DNA of 64,000 nucleotides from Candidatus Ideonella esbjergensis (lineage in GTDB: Bacteria; Pseudomonadota; Gammaproteobacteria; Burkholderiales; Burkholderiaceae_C). Shown piece by piece: positions 50,806 to 59,113 of this stretch. Under the pieces are notes generated by a model. That model was not told the origin of the DNA and made no database searches. It saw only the letters and a list, made by a program, of their open reading frames with translations. The number at the start of each line of letters is the position of its first letter. Within the stretch, counting starts at the first letter, position 1. Location of the stretch: the NCBI GenBank assembly GCA_016710065.1, contig JADJLP010000001.1:868001-932000 (forward strand), written 5' to 3'. The position numbers were made by a program, and so were the translations under genes.

Positions 50806-52424
50806 CAGGGTTGCACGTTGTACACGCGCACCGACTGCGCGGGCAGGTTGAGGCTGAGCAGGCCGCCGGCGTCGGCACTGGCGGCGGCGTTGTCGGCCGG
50901 GTAGAGGCGGTTCAGGTTGGCCAGGGCTGGCAACTGGGCGATGGACGCCGTGACGTCGCTGGCGCCGGTGTTCATCACCACCAGGCTGCGCTCGGTGCCC
51001 AGCAGGCGCTGCCAGGCGATCACGCCGCCCTGCACCTGCGGCGCCACGTGGCTGCCCTGGGCGATGGACGGGCGCAGGTTGCGCAGCCACAGCAGGCTCT
51101 TGTAGAAGGCGCGGATGGAGGCCGGGTCGGCACTGGCCGCGACGTTCTGCGTGGCCACGTTGCTGGCCAGGGCGCGCCACGGCGTGCCGCTGGTGAAGCC
51201 GCTCTGGTCGGCGGTCCAACTCATGGGCGTGCGCAGCGCCCAGTCACCGCTCAGCGAGGGGTTGCCACCCATGCCGATCTCTTCACCGTAGTAGATGAAG
51301 GGCCGGCCCGGCAGCAGCAGGTTCATGGCCGCAGCGAGCTTGTACTGCGCCTGGTTGCCGCCCACCTGGTCCCACAGGCGCTGGCCGGCAAAGCTGTCGT
51401 GGTTGGAGAGAAAGCTGGCCATGCCGGCCGGCGCCGTCTGGTGGTAGGCCGCCACCTTGGCCAACGCGCCGGTGTTGCCCTTGGCGGCGGCCACCAGGTC
51501 GTACTGCAGGCCGAAGGCAAAGGCGCCGCCGCAGGCGGTGCTGGCGCCAAAGAGCTGCGGCGCATCGGGCGCCTCGCACACCAGGCTGCGCTGCGCGTAG
51601 GTGTCCAGCAGGCTGCGCACGCCCTGCATCAGCGTGTAGTTCTCGGGCTGGTTCTGCCAGGCGCCGGGGCCGTTTTCCACCAGGTTGCCCACGGCGTCGA
51701 AGCGAAAACCGTCCACCCCGCGGTTGAGCCAGAAGCGCAGGTTGTCGTGGTGCCAGCTCACCACGGCCGGATTGGTGAGCTTGAAGTCGGGCATCTGGTC
51801 CCAGAACGGCGCGTAGTAGGCGCCCGTGGGGGTGCTGCGCCAGGGGTTGCCGCCGAACACGCTCCAGCCCGTGGGGGCCGGGTTCTGCCACACATACCAG
51901 TCGCGGAACGCGTTGCTGGTGCTGTCGCGCGAGTTGACGAAGGCCGGGTGCTGGCCGGCGCTGTGGTTCATCACGTAGTCGAGCATCACGCCCATGCCGC
52001 GGGCGTGGGCCTGCTTGAGCAACTCGTCCAGGTCGGCCAGGGTGCCGTACTGGGGTTCGATGGCGCGGTAGTCGGTGACGGCGTAGCCATGGTCGTGGTC
52101 CTGGCTGGCGTTCACCGGCATCAGCCACAGGCCCTTCACGCCCAGATCCTGCAGGTAGTCCAGCCGCGAGATCAGGCCCTTGAGATCGCCCATGCCGTTG
52201 CCGTCGCTGTCCTGGTAGCCGCGCACGTAGATTTCCATCACCGCGCCGTGCTGCCAATCGGACGCCAGGGTGCTACCGGGGTCGGCGGCGGCCACCGCAC
52301 TCGTGTCCACGGTGGGCAGCACGGTGTCAGTGGGTGGCGGCACACCCGGCCCGCCGCCGCCGCAAGCCGCAAGGGCCAGGCAGGCCAGCACGGGGGTCAA
52401 GGCCGGGAGCTGACGTGGGTTCAT
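50805..52424 (-). CDS. lipoprotein alpha-amylase (GH13), first of a tandem
   Basis: A 539-residue GH13 enzyme with a lipoprotein signal: MNPRQLPALTPVLACLALAA then CGGGGPG, lipobox LALAAC. Catalytic regions: MGVMLDYVMNHSAGQHP, Asp in VDGFRFDAVGNLVENG, Glu in SLVCEAPDAPQLFG, Asp in MASFLSNHDSFAGQRL. It is a paralog of the downstream amylase, with the same domain order, but likely tethered to the outer membrane, while the second is soluble. It is divergent from the pullulanase gene with a 160-bp control region holding two palindromes. Confidence 0.9.
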   Translation of the reverse strand: MNPRQLPALTPVLACLALAACGGGGPGVPPPTDTVLPTVDTSAVAAADPGSTLASDWQHGAVMEIYVRGYQDSDGNGMGDLKGLISRLDYLQDLGVKGLWLMPVNASQDHDHGYAVTDYRAIEPQYGTLADLDELLKQAHARGMGVMLDYVMNHSAGQHPAFVNSRDSTSNAFRDWYVWQNPAPTGWSVFGGNPWRSTPTGAYYAPFWDQMPDFKLTNPAVVSWHHDNLRFWLNRGVDGFRFDAVGNLVENGPGAWQNQPENYTLMQGVRSLLDTYAQRSLVCEAPDAPQLFGASTACGGAFAFGLQYDLVAAAKGNTGALAKVAAYHQTAPAGMASFLSNHDSFAGQRLWDQVGGNQAQYKLAAAMNLLLPGRPFIYYGEEIGMGGNPSLSGDWALRTPMSWTADQSGFTSGTPWRALASNVATQNVAASADPASIRAFYKSLLWLRNLRPSIAQGSHVAPQVQGGVIAWQRLLGTERSLVVMNTGASDVTASIAQLPALANLNRLYPADNAAASADAGGLLSLNLPAQSVRVYNVQP

Positions 52425-52432
52425 GTTAGGCC

Positions 52433-52447
52433 TGTAATTGAATTACT
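52433..52447. promoter_or_regulatory. HexR-like operator near the amylase start
   Basis: TGTAATTGAATTACT, with GTAATT-G-AATTAC a perfect palindrome. It fits the TGTARTwwwAYTACA form known for HexR (RpiR family) sites in proteobacteria except at the middle and last base. It lies 9-23 bp upstream of the amylase start codon, over the ribosome-binding region. Confidence 0.55.
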
Positions 52448-52520
52448 TTTGCAGGATGTGAATGATTATCCATAGGATGAAAATCCACAACGATCAGGTG
52501 AATTACTCGCCAGTTCAATT

Positions 52521-52535
52521 TGTAGTTTGATTACA
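52521..52535. promoter_or_regulatory. HexR-like operator upstream of the pullulanase gene
   Basis: TGTAGTTTGATTACA, a 15-bp palindrome with perfect TGTA/TACA ends. It is part of a 25-bp direct repeat with the site at 52433: both continue with T-rich sequence into TTTGCAGG. It lies 50 bp before the pullulanase start. Confidence 0.6.
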
Positions 52536-52584
52536 TTTGCAGGGCGCCCGATGGGGGCGACCGAACAGCAACGAGGACATCGCC

Positions 52585-55371
52585 ATGGCGGGGCACAACA
52601 AGGGATGGGGGCGCTGGCTGGCGCGCGGCGGCGTGGCATGGGGGGCCCTGCTGGTGGTCGCCTGGGCCCACGCGGCGGGCACTGGCCCTCACACCGCCCT
52701 GGCCGCCTGCCAGGCGCCCGGCCACCAAACCCTGCTGCAGGCCGAGACCGGTGCCGTGGCGCGGCATGCGCAGGCGCACTGGCTGGAACGCCAGCGCCTG
52801 CAATGGCCCGGCGTCCAGGCCGAGGCCGGCACCCGCTTTCGTTTGCTGCATTCGGCCCGGGGCCGGTTGCGCACAGTGCCGGGCGAGCCGGCCGCCGGCA
52901 TGGACGGCGCCCTGTCCTTGGGTGTGGACGAGACCGCCTGGCCTGCCGCGCTGGCGGCGCGTTTCGCCTATCTGGCGCCCGGCGCGCGGCTGGCGCTGAA
53001 CCCGTCCCCTTCGACCCAGCCGGCCCGCTGGCTGCAGGGCCAACTGGCCCTGGTGCAGGAGGACGCCGCCGGCCGCGTGCTGCGCGCCACCGGCCTGCAA
53101 ACGCCCGGCGTGCTGGACGACTTGTACGCCACGGCCGGGTCGCTGGCCGCGCTGGGCGCCACGCCCGGGCGGGCCGGCATGCGCTGGCAGCTCTGGGCCC
53201 CTACGGCTTCGCGCGTGCAACTGTGCCTCTACGCCGATGCCAGCGGGCCGGCGCTGCAGGCCCTGCCCCTGCAGCGCAACGCCACCACCGGCGCCTGGCA
53301 CGCCCGTGTGCCGCGCGATGCCTCGGGCCAGTTCTACAGCTACCTGGTGGATGTGTACGTGCCCGGCCTGGGCCGGGTGCGCAACCGCGTCACCGACCCG
53401 TATTCGCTGGGCCTGTCGACCGATTCGAAGCGCAGCTACATCACGCGGCTGGACGCGCCCGCCGTGTCGCCCGAAGGCTGGGCCGCCGATGCCGCACCGC
53501 CCACCGTGCAGCGCGCCACCGACATGGTGGTGTACGAGCTGCATGTGCGCGATTTCTCGGGCACCGACGAGTCGGTGCCCGCCGCCCACCGCGGCAAGTA
53601 CCTGGCCTTCAGTGGCGCGCAGTCCAACGGCATGCGTCATTTGCAGGCCCTGGCGCAGGCGGGGCTGACCGACGTGCACCTGCTGCCGGTGTTCGACTTC
53701 GGCTCGGTGCCGGAAGCCGGCTGCGCGCAACCGCAACCGCAACCGCAAGGCCCCCCCGATGGCGAAAGCCAGCAGGCCGCCGTGCAGGCGGTGAAGGAGC
53801 AAGACTGCTTCAACTGGGGCTACGACCCGGTGCACTACACCGCGCCCGAGGGCAGCTTTGCCAGCAACCCGGCCGACGGGGCGGGGCGGCTGCGCGAGTT
53901 CCGCCAGATGGTGATGGGCCTGCACCGGGCCGGCCTGCGCGTGGGCATGGACGTGGTCTACAACCACACCTACGCGTCGGGCCAGCACGAGAAATCGGTG
54001 CTCGACCGGATCGTGCCCGGCTACTACCACCGCCTGAACGCCGAGGGCGTGGTGGAGCGCAGCACCTGCTGCGACAACACCGCCACCGAGCACATGATGA
54101 TGGGCAAGCTGCTGGTCGATTCGGTGCTCACCTGGGCGCGCGACCACCACATCGACTCCTTCCGTTTCGACCTGATGGGCCACCAGCCGCGCCCGCTGAT
54201 GGAGCGCCTGGCCGCGCGCCTGAAGGCCGAGCTGGGCCGCGAGGTGCCGCTGATAGGCGAGGGCTGGAACTTCGGCGAGGTGGCCGATGGCAGACGCTTC
54301 GTGCAGGCCAGCCAGCTCTCGCTGAACGGCAGCGGCATCGCCACCTTCAGCGACCGTGGCCGCGACGCCGTGCGTGGTGGCAGCGCGGGCGACAGCGGCG
54401 CCGCGATGCTGGCGCGCCAAGGCTATGTGAGCGGTCTGCACTACGACCCCAACGCATCGGCCGCACCCACCACCCGCGACGACCTGATGCGCACCGCCGA
54501 CATGGTGCGCGTGGGCCTGGCCGGCACGCTGCGCAGCTATGTGCTGCAAACCTGGCAGGGCGAGAACAAGCGCTTGGAGCAGATCGACTATGCCGGCCAG
54601 CCCGCCGGCTATGCGAGCCAGCCTTCCGAGGTGGTGAACTACGTCGAGAACCACGACAACCAGACCCTGTTCGACAACCACGCGATGAAGCTGCCACTGG
54701 CCACCTCGCGCGAAGACCGTGCCCGCGCCCAGGTGCTGGCCGGCGCCATCACCGCCTTCAGCCAGGGCGTGGCCTACTTCCACGCCGGCGTCGACACCTT
54801 GCGCAGCAAATCGCTGGACCGCAACAGCTTCAACTCGGGCGACTGGTTCAACCGGCTGGACTGGCGCTACCAGACCAACCACTTCGGCACCGGCCTGCCA
54901 CCGCAAGAGGACAACGGCAAGGATTGGCCGCTGATGCGCCCGCTGCTGGCCAACCCCGACATCGCGCCCACGCCGGCCGACATCGTCTGGGCCAGCGACG
55001 CCTTTCGCGACCTGCTGCGCATCCGGGCCAGCAGTGTGCTGTTCAGGCTGCCCGATGCGGCGGCGGTGAACCAGCGCCTGCGCTTTCTCAACACCGGCCC
55101 GCAGCAAAAGCCCACGGTGCTGGTGGGGCATCTCGACGGACGTGGCCTGACAGAATCCGGATTTGGCGAGATCGTCTACGCCATCAACGTGGACCGGCAG
55201 CCGCACAGCCTGGTGCTGGGCGGGCTGAAAGGCCGGGCCTGGGCCTTGCACCCGGTGCACCTGGCGCCCGGCGCGGCCGACCCGCGCGCTCGCCAGGCCG
55301 GCCTGGACGGCGTGACGGGCGCCATCACGGTGCCGGCCCGCACGGCGGTGGTGTTCGTGGTGGCGCGCTGA
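52585..55371 (+). CDS. pulA: secreted type I pullulanase (GH13), PulA-like
   Basis: A 928-residue protein. It has a signal peptide (about residues 1-30, WGALLVVAWAHAAG), an N-terminal beta-rich part, a CBM48-like module (MRWQLWAPTASRVQLCLYAD, FYSYLVDVYVPGLGRVRNRV) and a GH13 pullulanase domain with the family mark VVYELHVRDFSGTDESV. The motif regions are VGMDVVYNHTYASG, nucleophile Asp529 in SFRFDLMGHQ, acid Glu559 in LIGEGWNFGEV, and Asp691 in VENHDNQTLFDNHA. It cleaves alpha-1,6 branches so that the amylases can act. The ATG at 52585 begins the signal peptide. Confidence 0.9.
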   Translation: MAGHNKGWGRWLARGGVAWGALLVVAWAHAAGTGPHTALAACQAPGHQTLLQAETGAVARHAQAHWLERQRLQWPGVQAEAGTRFRLLHSARGRLRTVPGEPAAGMDGALSLGVDETAWPAALAARFAYLAPGARLALNPSPSTQPARWLQGQLALVQEDAAGRVLRATGLQTPGVLDDLYATAGSLAALGATPGRAGMRWQLWAPTASRVQLCLYADASGPALQALPLQRNATTGAWHARVPRDASGQFYSYLVDVYVPGLGRVRNRVTDPYSLGLSTDSKRSYITRLDAPAVSPEGWAADAAPPTVQRATDMVVYELHVRDFSGTDESVPAAHRGKYLAFSGAQSNGMRHLQALAQAGLTDVHLLPVFDFGSVPEAGCAQPQPQPQGPPDGESQQAAVQAVKEQDCFNWGYDPVHYTAPEGSFASNPADGAGRLREFRQMVMGLHRAGLRVGMDVVYNHTYASGQHEKSVLDRIVPGYYHRLNAEGVVERSTCCDNTATEHMMMGKLLVDSVLTWARDHHIDSFRFDLMGHQPRPLMERLAARLKAELGREVPLIGEGWNFGEVADGRRFVQASQLSLNGSGIATFSDRGRDAVRGGSAGDSGAAMLARQGYVSGLHYDPNASAAPTTRDDLMRTADMVRVGLAGTLRSYVLQTWQGENKRLEQIDYAGQPAGYASQPSEVVNYVENHDNQTLFDNHAMKLPLATSREDRARAQVLAGAITAFSQGVAYFHAGVDTLRSKSLDRNSFNSGDWFNRLDWRYQTNHFGTGLPPQEDNGKDWPLMRPLLANPDIAPTPADIVWASDAFRDLLRIRASSVLFRLPDAAAVNQRLRFLNTGPQQKPTVLVGHLDGRGLTESGFGEIVYAINVDRQPHSLVLGGLKGRAWALHPVHLAPGAADPRARQAGLDGVTGAITVPARTAVVFVVAR

Positions 55372-55569
55372 GGGCGCCACTCAGCGCCCAACTGCGCAAT
55401 AGTTCCGCCATTTGCCAAACTTGTGCGCCACCCTGGCGCAGACAAGGTCTTGAGGCATCACTTTCGAACCCCCGCGCAAGTCCTTATTTTTGAACGATAT
55501 TTTCCTTTGCAAAACTTGCGAACTCACGCCTAAGTACCTGATTTCATTGATTTTTTCGGACCTGTCGCG

Positions 55570-55598
55570 TTGACCCTCATCTCCGCGTGCGCTAAAGT
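55570..55598 (+). promoter_or_regulatory. sigma-70 promoter of the dcw cluster
   Basis: TTGACC, 17 bp, TAAAGT: close to TTGACA-N17-TATAAT. It lies in the 266-bp gap before mraZ, and the MraZ boxes begin at the end of the -10 element. The gap 55372-55569 is A/T-rich, with no gene seen. Confidence 0.75.
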
Positions 55599-55632
55599 GG
55601 GGAAAAGTGCATTTTTGTGGGTTTAACTGGGG
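55598..55632 (+). promoter_or_regulatory. MraZ-binding boxes upstream of mraZ
   Basis: TGGGG at 55598, TGCAT at 55608, TGGGT at 55618 and TGGGG at 55628: four boxes at an exact 10-bp period, three fitting TGGGN. This is the arrangement of MraZ direct-repeat boxes. They overlap the transcription start and the ribosome-binding site, so MraZ would repress the operon. Confidence 0.75.
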
Positions 55633-55637
55633 ATCGG

Positions 55638-56078
55638 GTGTTCGAATTCGTGTTTCAGGGTGAGTCGGCGTTGACGCTGGACGGCAAGGGGCGGGTGACC
55701 GTGCCTGCGCGGTTCCGCGACGCCCTGGCTGCCCTGTGCGCGGGGCAGATGACCCTCACCAAGCACCCCACGCGTTGCCTGATGCTGTTTCCGCGCCCGG
55801 CCTGGGTGGAGTTTCGCGGCAAGCTGATGCAGCTGCCCATGGATTCCGAAGGCTGGCGCCGCATCTACCTGGGCAGTGCCATGGACGTGGACATTGACGC
55901 TGGCTCGCGCGTGCTGCTGTCGCCCGAGCTGCGCCAATGGGCTGGCCTGGACAAAGAGCTGATGCTGGTGGGCATGGGCAACCGCATGGAAATCTGGGAC
56001 CGCAAACGCTACGACGCCCAGGAAGACGTGACCCTGTCGCAGCCCATGCCCGACGGCTTGCGGAGCATGGTGTTCTGA
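55638..56078 (+). CDS. mraZ: transcriptional regulator MraZ
   Basis: A 146-residue MraZ with two SpoVT-AbrB-like halves: FQGESALTLDGKGRVTVPAR and MDVDIDAGSRVLLSPELRQW, with WAGLDKELMLVGMGNRMEIW. It represses the dcw cluster by binding TGGGN boxes. The start is one of three GTG codons. That at 55638 has GGGGATCGG just upstream and is used here. The GTG at 55650 (VFQGES) would match the E. coli start exactly. Confidence 0.93.
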   Translation: MFEFVFQGESALTLDGKGRVTVPARFRDALAALCAGQMTLTKHPTRCLMLFPRPAWVEFRGKLMQLPMDSEGWRRIYLGSAMDVDIDAGSRVLLSPELRQWAGLDKELMLVGMGNRMEIWDRKRYDAQEDVTLSQPMPDGLRSMVF

Positions 56079-56089
56079 AGCGGCCCGCC

Positions 56090-57028
56090 ATGAGTTTTCA
56101 GCACACCACCGTCCTGTTGAACGAAACCGTGGATGCCGCCTTCACCCAGCCCGATGGTCTGTATGTGGACGGCACCTTTGGTCGGGGTGGCCACGCCCGC
56201 CTGCTGCTGAGCCGCCTGGGCGCCCGGGGCCGCCTGGTGGCCTTTGACAAAGACCCCGACGCCGTGGCGGCCGCCACGGCGGGTGAAGGCGCCATCGCCG
56301 ACCCGCGCTTTGTCATCCACCACGCCAGCTTTGCCGCCATGGCCGGCCTGCTGCCCGCTGGCCAGGTGGCCGGCGTGCTGCTGGACCTGGGCGTGAGCTC
56401 ACCCCAGATCGACAACCCCGAGCGCGGGTTCAGCTTCCGTTTCGACGGCCCGCTGGACATGCGCATGGACACGACCCGTGGCGAAAGCGCCGCGGAATTC
56501 CTCGCTCGGGCCGACGAGCATCACATTGCACAGGTGGTACGCGACTATGGCGAAGAACGGTTTGCTGGCCAGATTGCAAAGGCGCTTGTGGCTCGCCGGG
56601 CGGGCGGGAAGCCTGTTCGAACCACAACTGAACTGGCCGAGCTCGTGGCTGGCGCGGTCAAAACCCGTGAAGCGGGCCAGAACCCTGCAACGCGCACATT
56701 TCAAGCTCTACGGATTCTCGTCAACGCCGAGCTTGAAGAGCTCGAGCAAGGCCTAGCCGCCGCGCTGGCGCTGCTGCAGCCGGGCGGGCATCTGGCGGTG
56801 ATCAGCTTTCACTCGCTGGAAGACCGCATCGTCAAGACCTTCATCGCCCGCGAGAGCAAGGCCGAGGTCGACCGCCGGGCGCCCTTCGCACCGCCCAAGC
56901 GGCCGTTGCGGCTCAAGGCGCTGGGGCGCATCCGCGCGTCAGACGCCGAGGTGAAGGCCAACCCGCGCGCCCGCTCCGCCGTGCTGCGCGTGGCCGAGCG
57001 CATGGCCGACGAAGGGGTGCCTGCATGA
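56090..57028 (+). CDS. rsmH: 16S rRNA (cytosine(1402)-N4)-methyltransferase RsmH
   Basis: A 312-residue RsmH (MraW): FQHTTVLLNETVDAAFTQPD, YVDGTFGRGGHARLLLSRL, GVLLDLGVSSPQIDNPERGF, SFRFDGPLDMRMDTTRG and the late GGHLAVISFHSLEDRIVKTF. It methylates C1402 of 16S rRNA with SAM. The stretch about 56490-56755 has plainer, less GC-biased codons than its neighbours. It overlaps ftsL by 4 bp (ATGA). Confidence 0.96.
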   Translation: MSFQHTTVLLNETVDAAFTQPDGLYVDGTFGRGGHARLLLSRLGARGRLVAFDKDPDAVAAATAGEGAIADPRFVIHHASFAAMAGLLPAGQVAGVLLDLGVSSPQIDNPERGFSFRFDGPLDMRMDTTRGESAAEFLARADEHHIAQVVRDYGEERFAGQIAKALVARRAGGKPVRTTTELAELVAGAVKTREAGQNPATRTFQALRILVNAELEELEQGLAAALALLQPGGHLAVISFHSLEDRIVKTFIARESKAEVDRRAPFAPPKRPLRLKALGRIRASDAEVKANPRARSAVLRVAERMADEGVPA

Positions 57029-57321
57029 CGCGCGTGGCCGTCATGCTGTTGCTGGCACTGATCGTCAGTGGGCTGTTCCTGGTGAAGGTCAGCTACGACG
57101 AGCGCCGGCTGTTTGCCGATCTGGAAAAGGCCAAGGCCGAAGAGCAGCAACTCATCGCCGACGCCAAGCGCCTGGACGCCGAACGCCAGGCCCAGGCCAC
57201 GCATTTGCGCGTGGAGCGCGTGGCGCGCGAGAAGCTGGACATGCGCATGGCCGCACCGGACGTGACCCGCTACGTGAGCGACACGCGGCCTGCAGCGCCA
57301 GCCTCGGGGGCCCAGCCATGA
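57025..57321 (+). CDS. ftsL: cell division protein FtsL
   Basis: A 98-residue FtsL. A short start is followed by one membrane helix (VAVMLLLALIVSGLFLVKVS) and a periplasmic coiled coil (YDERRLFADLEKAKAEEQQL...). It forms the FtsQLB complex at the divisome. It is identified by size, topology and position between rsmH and ftsI. It overlaps both neighbours with ATGA junctions. Confidence 0.93.
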   Translation: MTRVAVMLLLALIVSGLFLVKVSYDERRLFADLEKAKAEEQQLIADAKRLDAERQAQATHLRVERVAREKLDMRMAAPDVTRYVSDTRPAAPASGAQP

Positions 57322-59093
57322 AGCTGCCGCTGCCCCCCACGCAAGCCGGCGCCAACCACTCGGTGCGTGGCGTGAACTACTCCACCAGCCCGCTGCTGGC
57401 ATCGAAGACGCCACCCTGGCGCAGTCGCTTTCTGGTGCTGCTGGTGGGCGCCGCCTTCAGCCTGCTGGTGGGCCGCGCCCTGTACGTGCAGGTGCTGCAG
57501 GCCGAGTTCTTCCAGAAACAGGGTGAGGCGCGCTACGCCTCCACGCTGCACCTGCCGGCCAACCGTGGCCGCATCATGGACCGCCACGGCCAGATCCTGG
57601 CCATCAGCGTCAACGCGCCCACGCTCACCGTCAACCCGCGCCAGTTCAAGGCCACGGCCGACCAGAAGCGCGAGCTGGCCACGCTGCTACGCCTGAACCC
57701 GCGCGAGCTCGACGGCAAGCTGAACGAGGACAGCGCCTACGCCGTGCTGCGCCGCCAACTCGACGACGGCGTGGCCCAGCAGATCAAGGCCATGAAGATG
57801 AAGGGCCTGGTCTTTGAACCCGGCTATCTGCGCCGCTACCCCGAGAGCGAGGCCGCCGCCCACGTGGTGGGCTTCACCGACATCGAGGACAAGGGCCAGG
57901 AGGGCATCGAATACGCCTTCCAGCGCCAGCTGCAGGGCAACGCCGGCTCGCGTGGCGTGGTGAAAGACCGGCTGGGCCGCATCGTGGAAGACCTGGGTGA
58001 TGCGGTGGACCCACGCGACGGCCGCGACGTGGAGCTGACCATCGACTCCAAGGTGCAGGCCCTGGCCTACCAGCGCATCCGCGACGCGGTGATCGAGCAC
58101 AAGGCAAAAGCCGGCAGCGTGGTGGTGCTGGATGCGCAGAGCGGCGAGATCCTGGCGCTGGCCAACTACCCCAGCTACGTGCCCGGCGAGCGCAAGAACC
58201 TCTCGGGCAACCAACTGCGCAACCGCGCCATCACCGACGTGTTCGAGCCCGGCTCCACCGTCAAGCCCTTCGTGGTGGGGCGCGCGCTCGAAGACGGGCT
58301 GGTGCGACCCGAGACGGTGCTGGACACGCACCCCTTCAAGGTGGGGCCGCTCACGGTCAATGACGGCGAGCACGGCCACCCTGCGCTGTCGGTGTCGCAG
58401 ATCATCCAGAAATCCAGCAACGTGGGCACGGTCAGGATCTCGCAGAGGATGGACGCTCGCACCATGGGCGAGCTCTACCAGAGCCTGGGCTTCGGCCAGA
58501 AGCCGCAGATCGGCTTTCCTGGCACGGCCACCGGCCGGCTGCGGCCCTGGAAGAGCTGGCTGCCGGTGGAAAAGGCCACCATGGCCTACGGCTATGGCCT
58601 CTCTGCCTCGCTGCTGCAGATTGCGCGGGCCTACACGGCCATCGCCCGCGATGGCGAGATGGCGCCCATCACGCTGATCAAGGGTGGCGAGCCGCTGCCG
58701 GCTGCGCGCGTGTTCAAGCCCGAGACTGCGCGCACCCTGCGCGAAATGATGCGCGGCACGGTGAGCAAAGACGGCACCGCTCCGCTGGCCCAGCCCGTGG
58801 GGTACTCGGCCGGCGGCAAGACCGGCACGGCCGCCAAGCAAGAGGGGCGTGGTTACAACAACAACAAGCACCGTGCCTGGTTCAGCGGCTTCGCGCCCAT
58901 CGACAACCCACGCGTGGTGGTGGCCGTGATGGTGGACGAACCCACCGGCGTGTACTACGGCGGCCTGGTGGCCGCGCCGGTGTTCAAGGTGGTGGTGGAG
59001 CAGGCCCTGCGCTCGCTGGGCGAGCAACCCGATCTGGATGTGAAGCCGCAACTGGTGGCGCAGGTGAGCGACGGCGCGCCCGCGCGGCGATGA
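57318..59093 (+). CDS. ftsI: peptidoglycan transpeptidase FtsI (PBP3)
   Basis: A 591-residue class B penicillin-binding protein. A membrane helix at residues about 35-55 (FLVLLVGAAFSLLVGRALYV), the pedestal domain (HLPANRGRIMDRHGQILAIS), and the transpeptidase domain with Ser313 in FEPGSTVKPFVVG, the SSN motif in IQKSSNVGTVR, and KTG in YSAGGKTGTAAKQ (Lys501). It cross-links septal peptidoglycan. The first 30 residues are a cytoplasmic tail. It ends 20 bp before murE. Confidence 0.97.
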   Translation: MKLPLPPTQAGANHSVRGVNYSTSPLLASKTPPWRSRFLVLLVGAAFSLLVGRALYVQVLQAEFFQKQGEARYASTLHLPANRGRIMDRHGQILAISVNAPTLTVNPRQFKATADQKRELATLLRLNPRELDGKLNEDSAYAVLRRQLDDGVAQQIKAMKMKGLVFEPGYLRRYPESEAAAHVVGFTDIEDKGQEGIEYAFQRQLQGNAGSRGVVKDRLGRIVEDLGDAVDPRDGRDVELTIDSKVQALAYQRIRDAVIEHKAKAGSVVVLDAQSGEILALANYPSYVPGERKNLSGNQLRNRAITDVFEPGSTVKPFVVGRALEDGLVRPETVLDTHPFKVGPLTVNDGEHGHPALSVSQIIQKSSNVGTVRISQRMDARTMGELYQSLGFGQKPQIGFPGTATGRLRPWKSWLPVEKATMAYGYGLSASLLQIARAYTAIARDGEMAPITLIKGGEPLPAARVFKPETARTLREMMRGTVSKDGTAPLAQPVGYSAGGKTGTAAKQEGRGYNNNKHRAWFSGFAPIDNPRVVVAVMVDEPTGVYYGGLVAAPVFKVVVEQALRSLGEQPDLDVKPQLVAQVSDGAPARR

Positions 59094-59113
59094 GATGAAG
59101 GCACCGAACTGAC

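Noticed and set aside
52531..55380. Open frames of more than 900 codons on the opposite strand and in another frame of the pullulanase gene
   Set aside because: They are His/Gly/Arg/Ala-rich shadows of a GC-rich gene with no family features; the pullulanase frame has all catalytic motifs.
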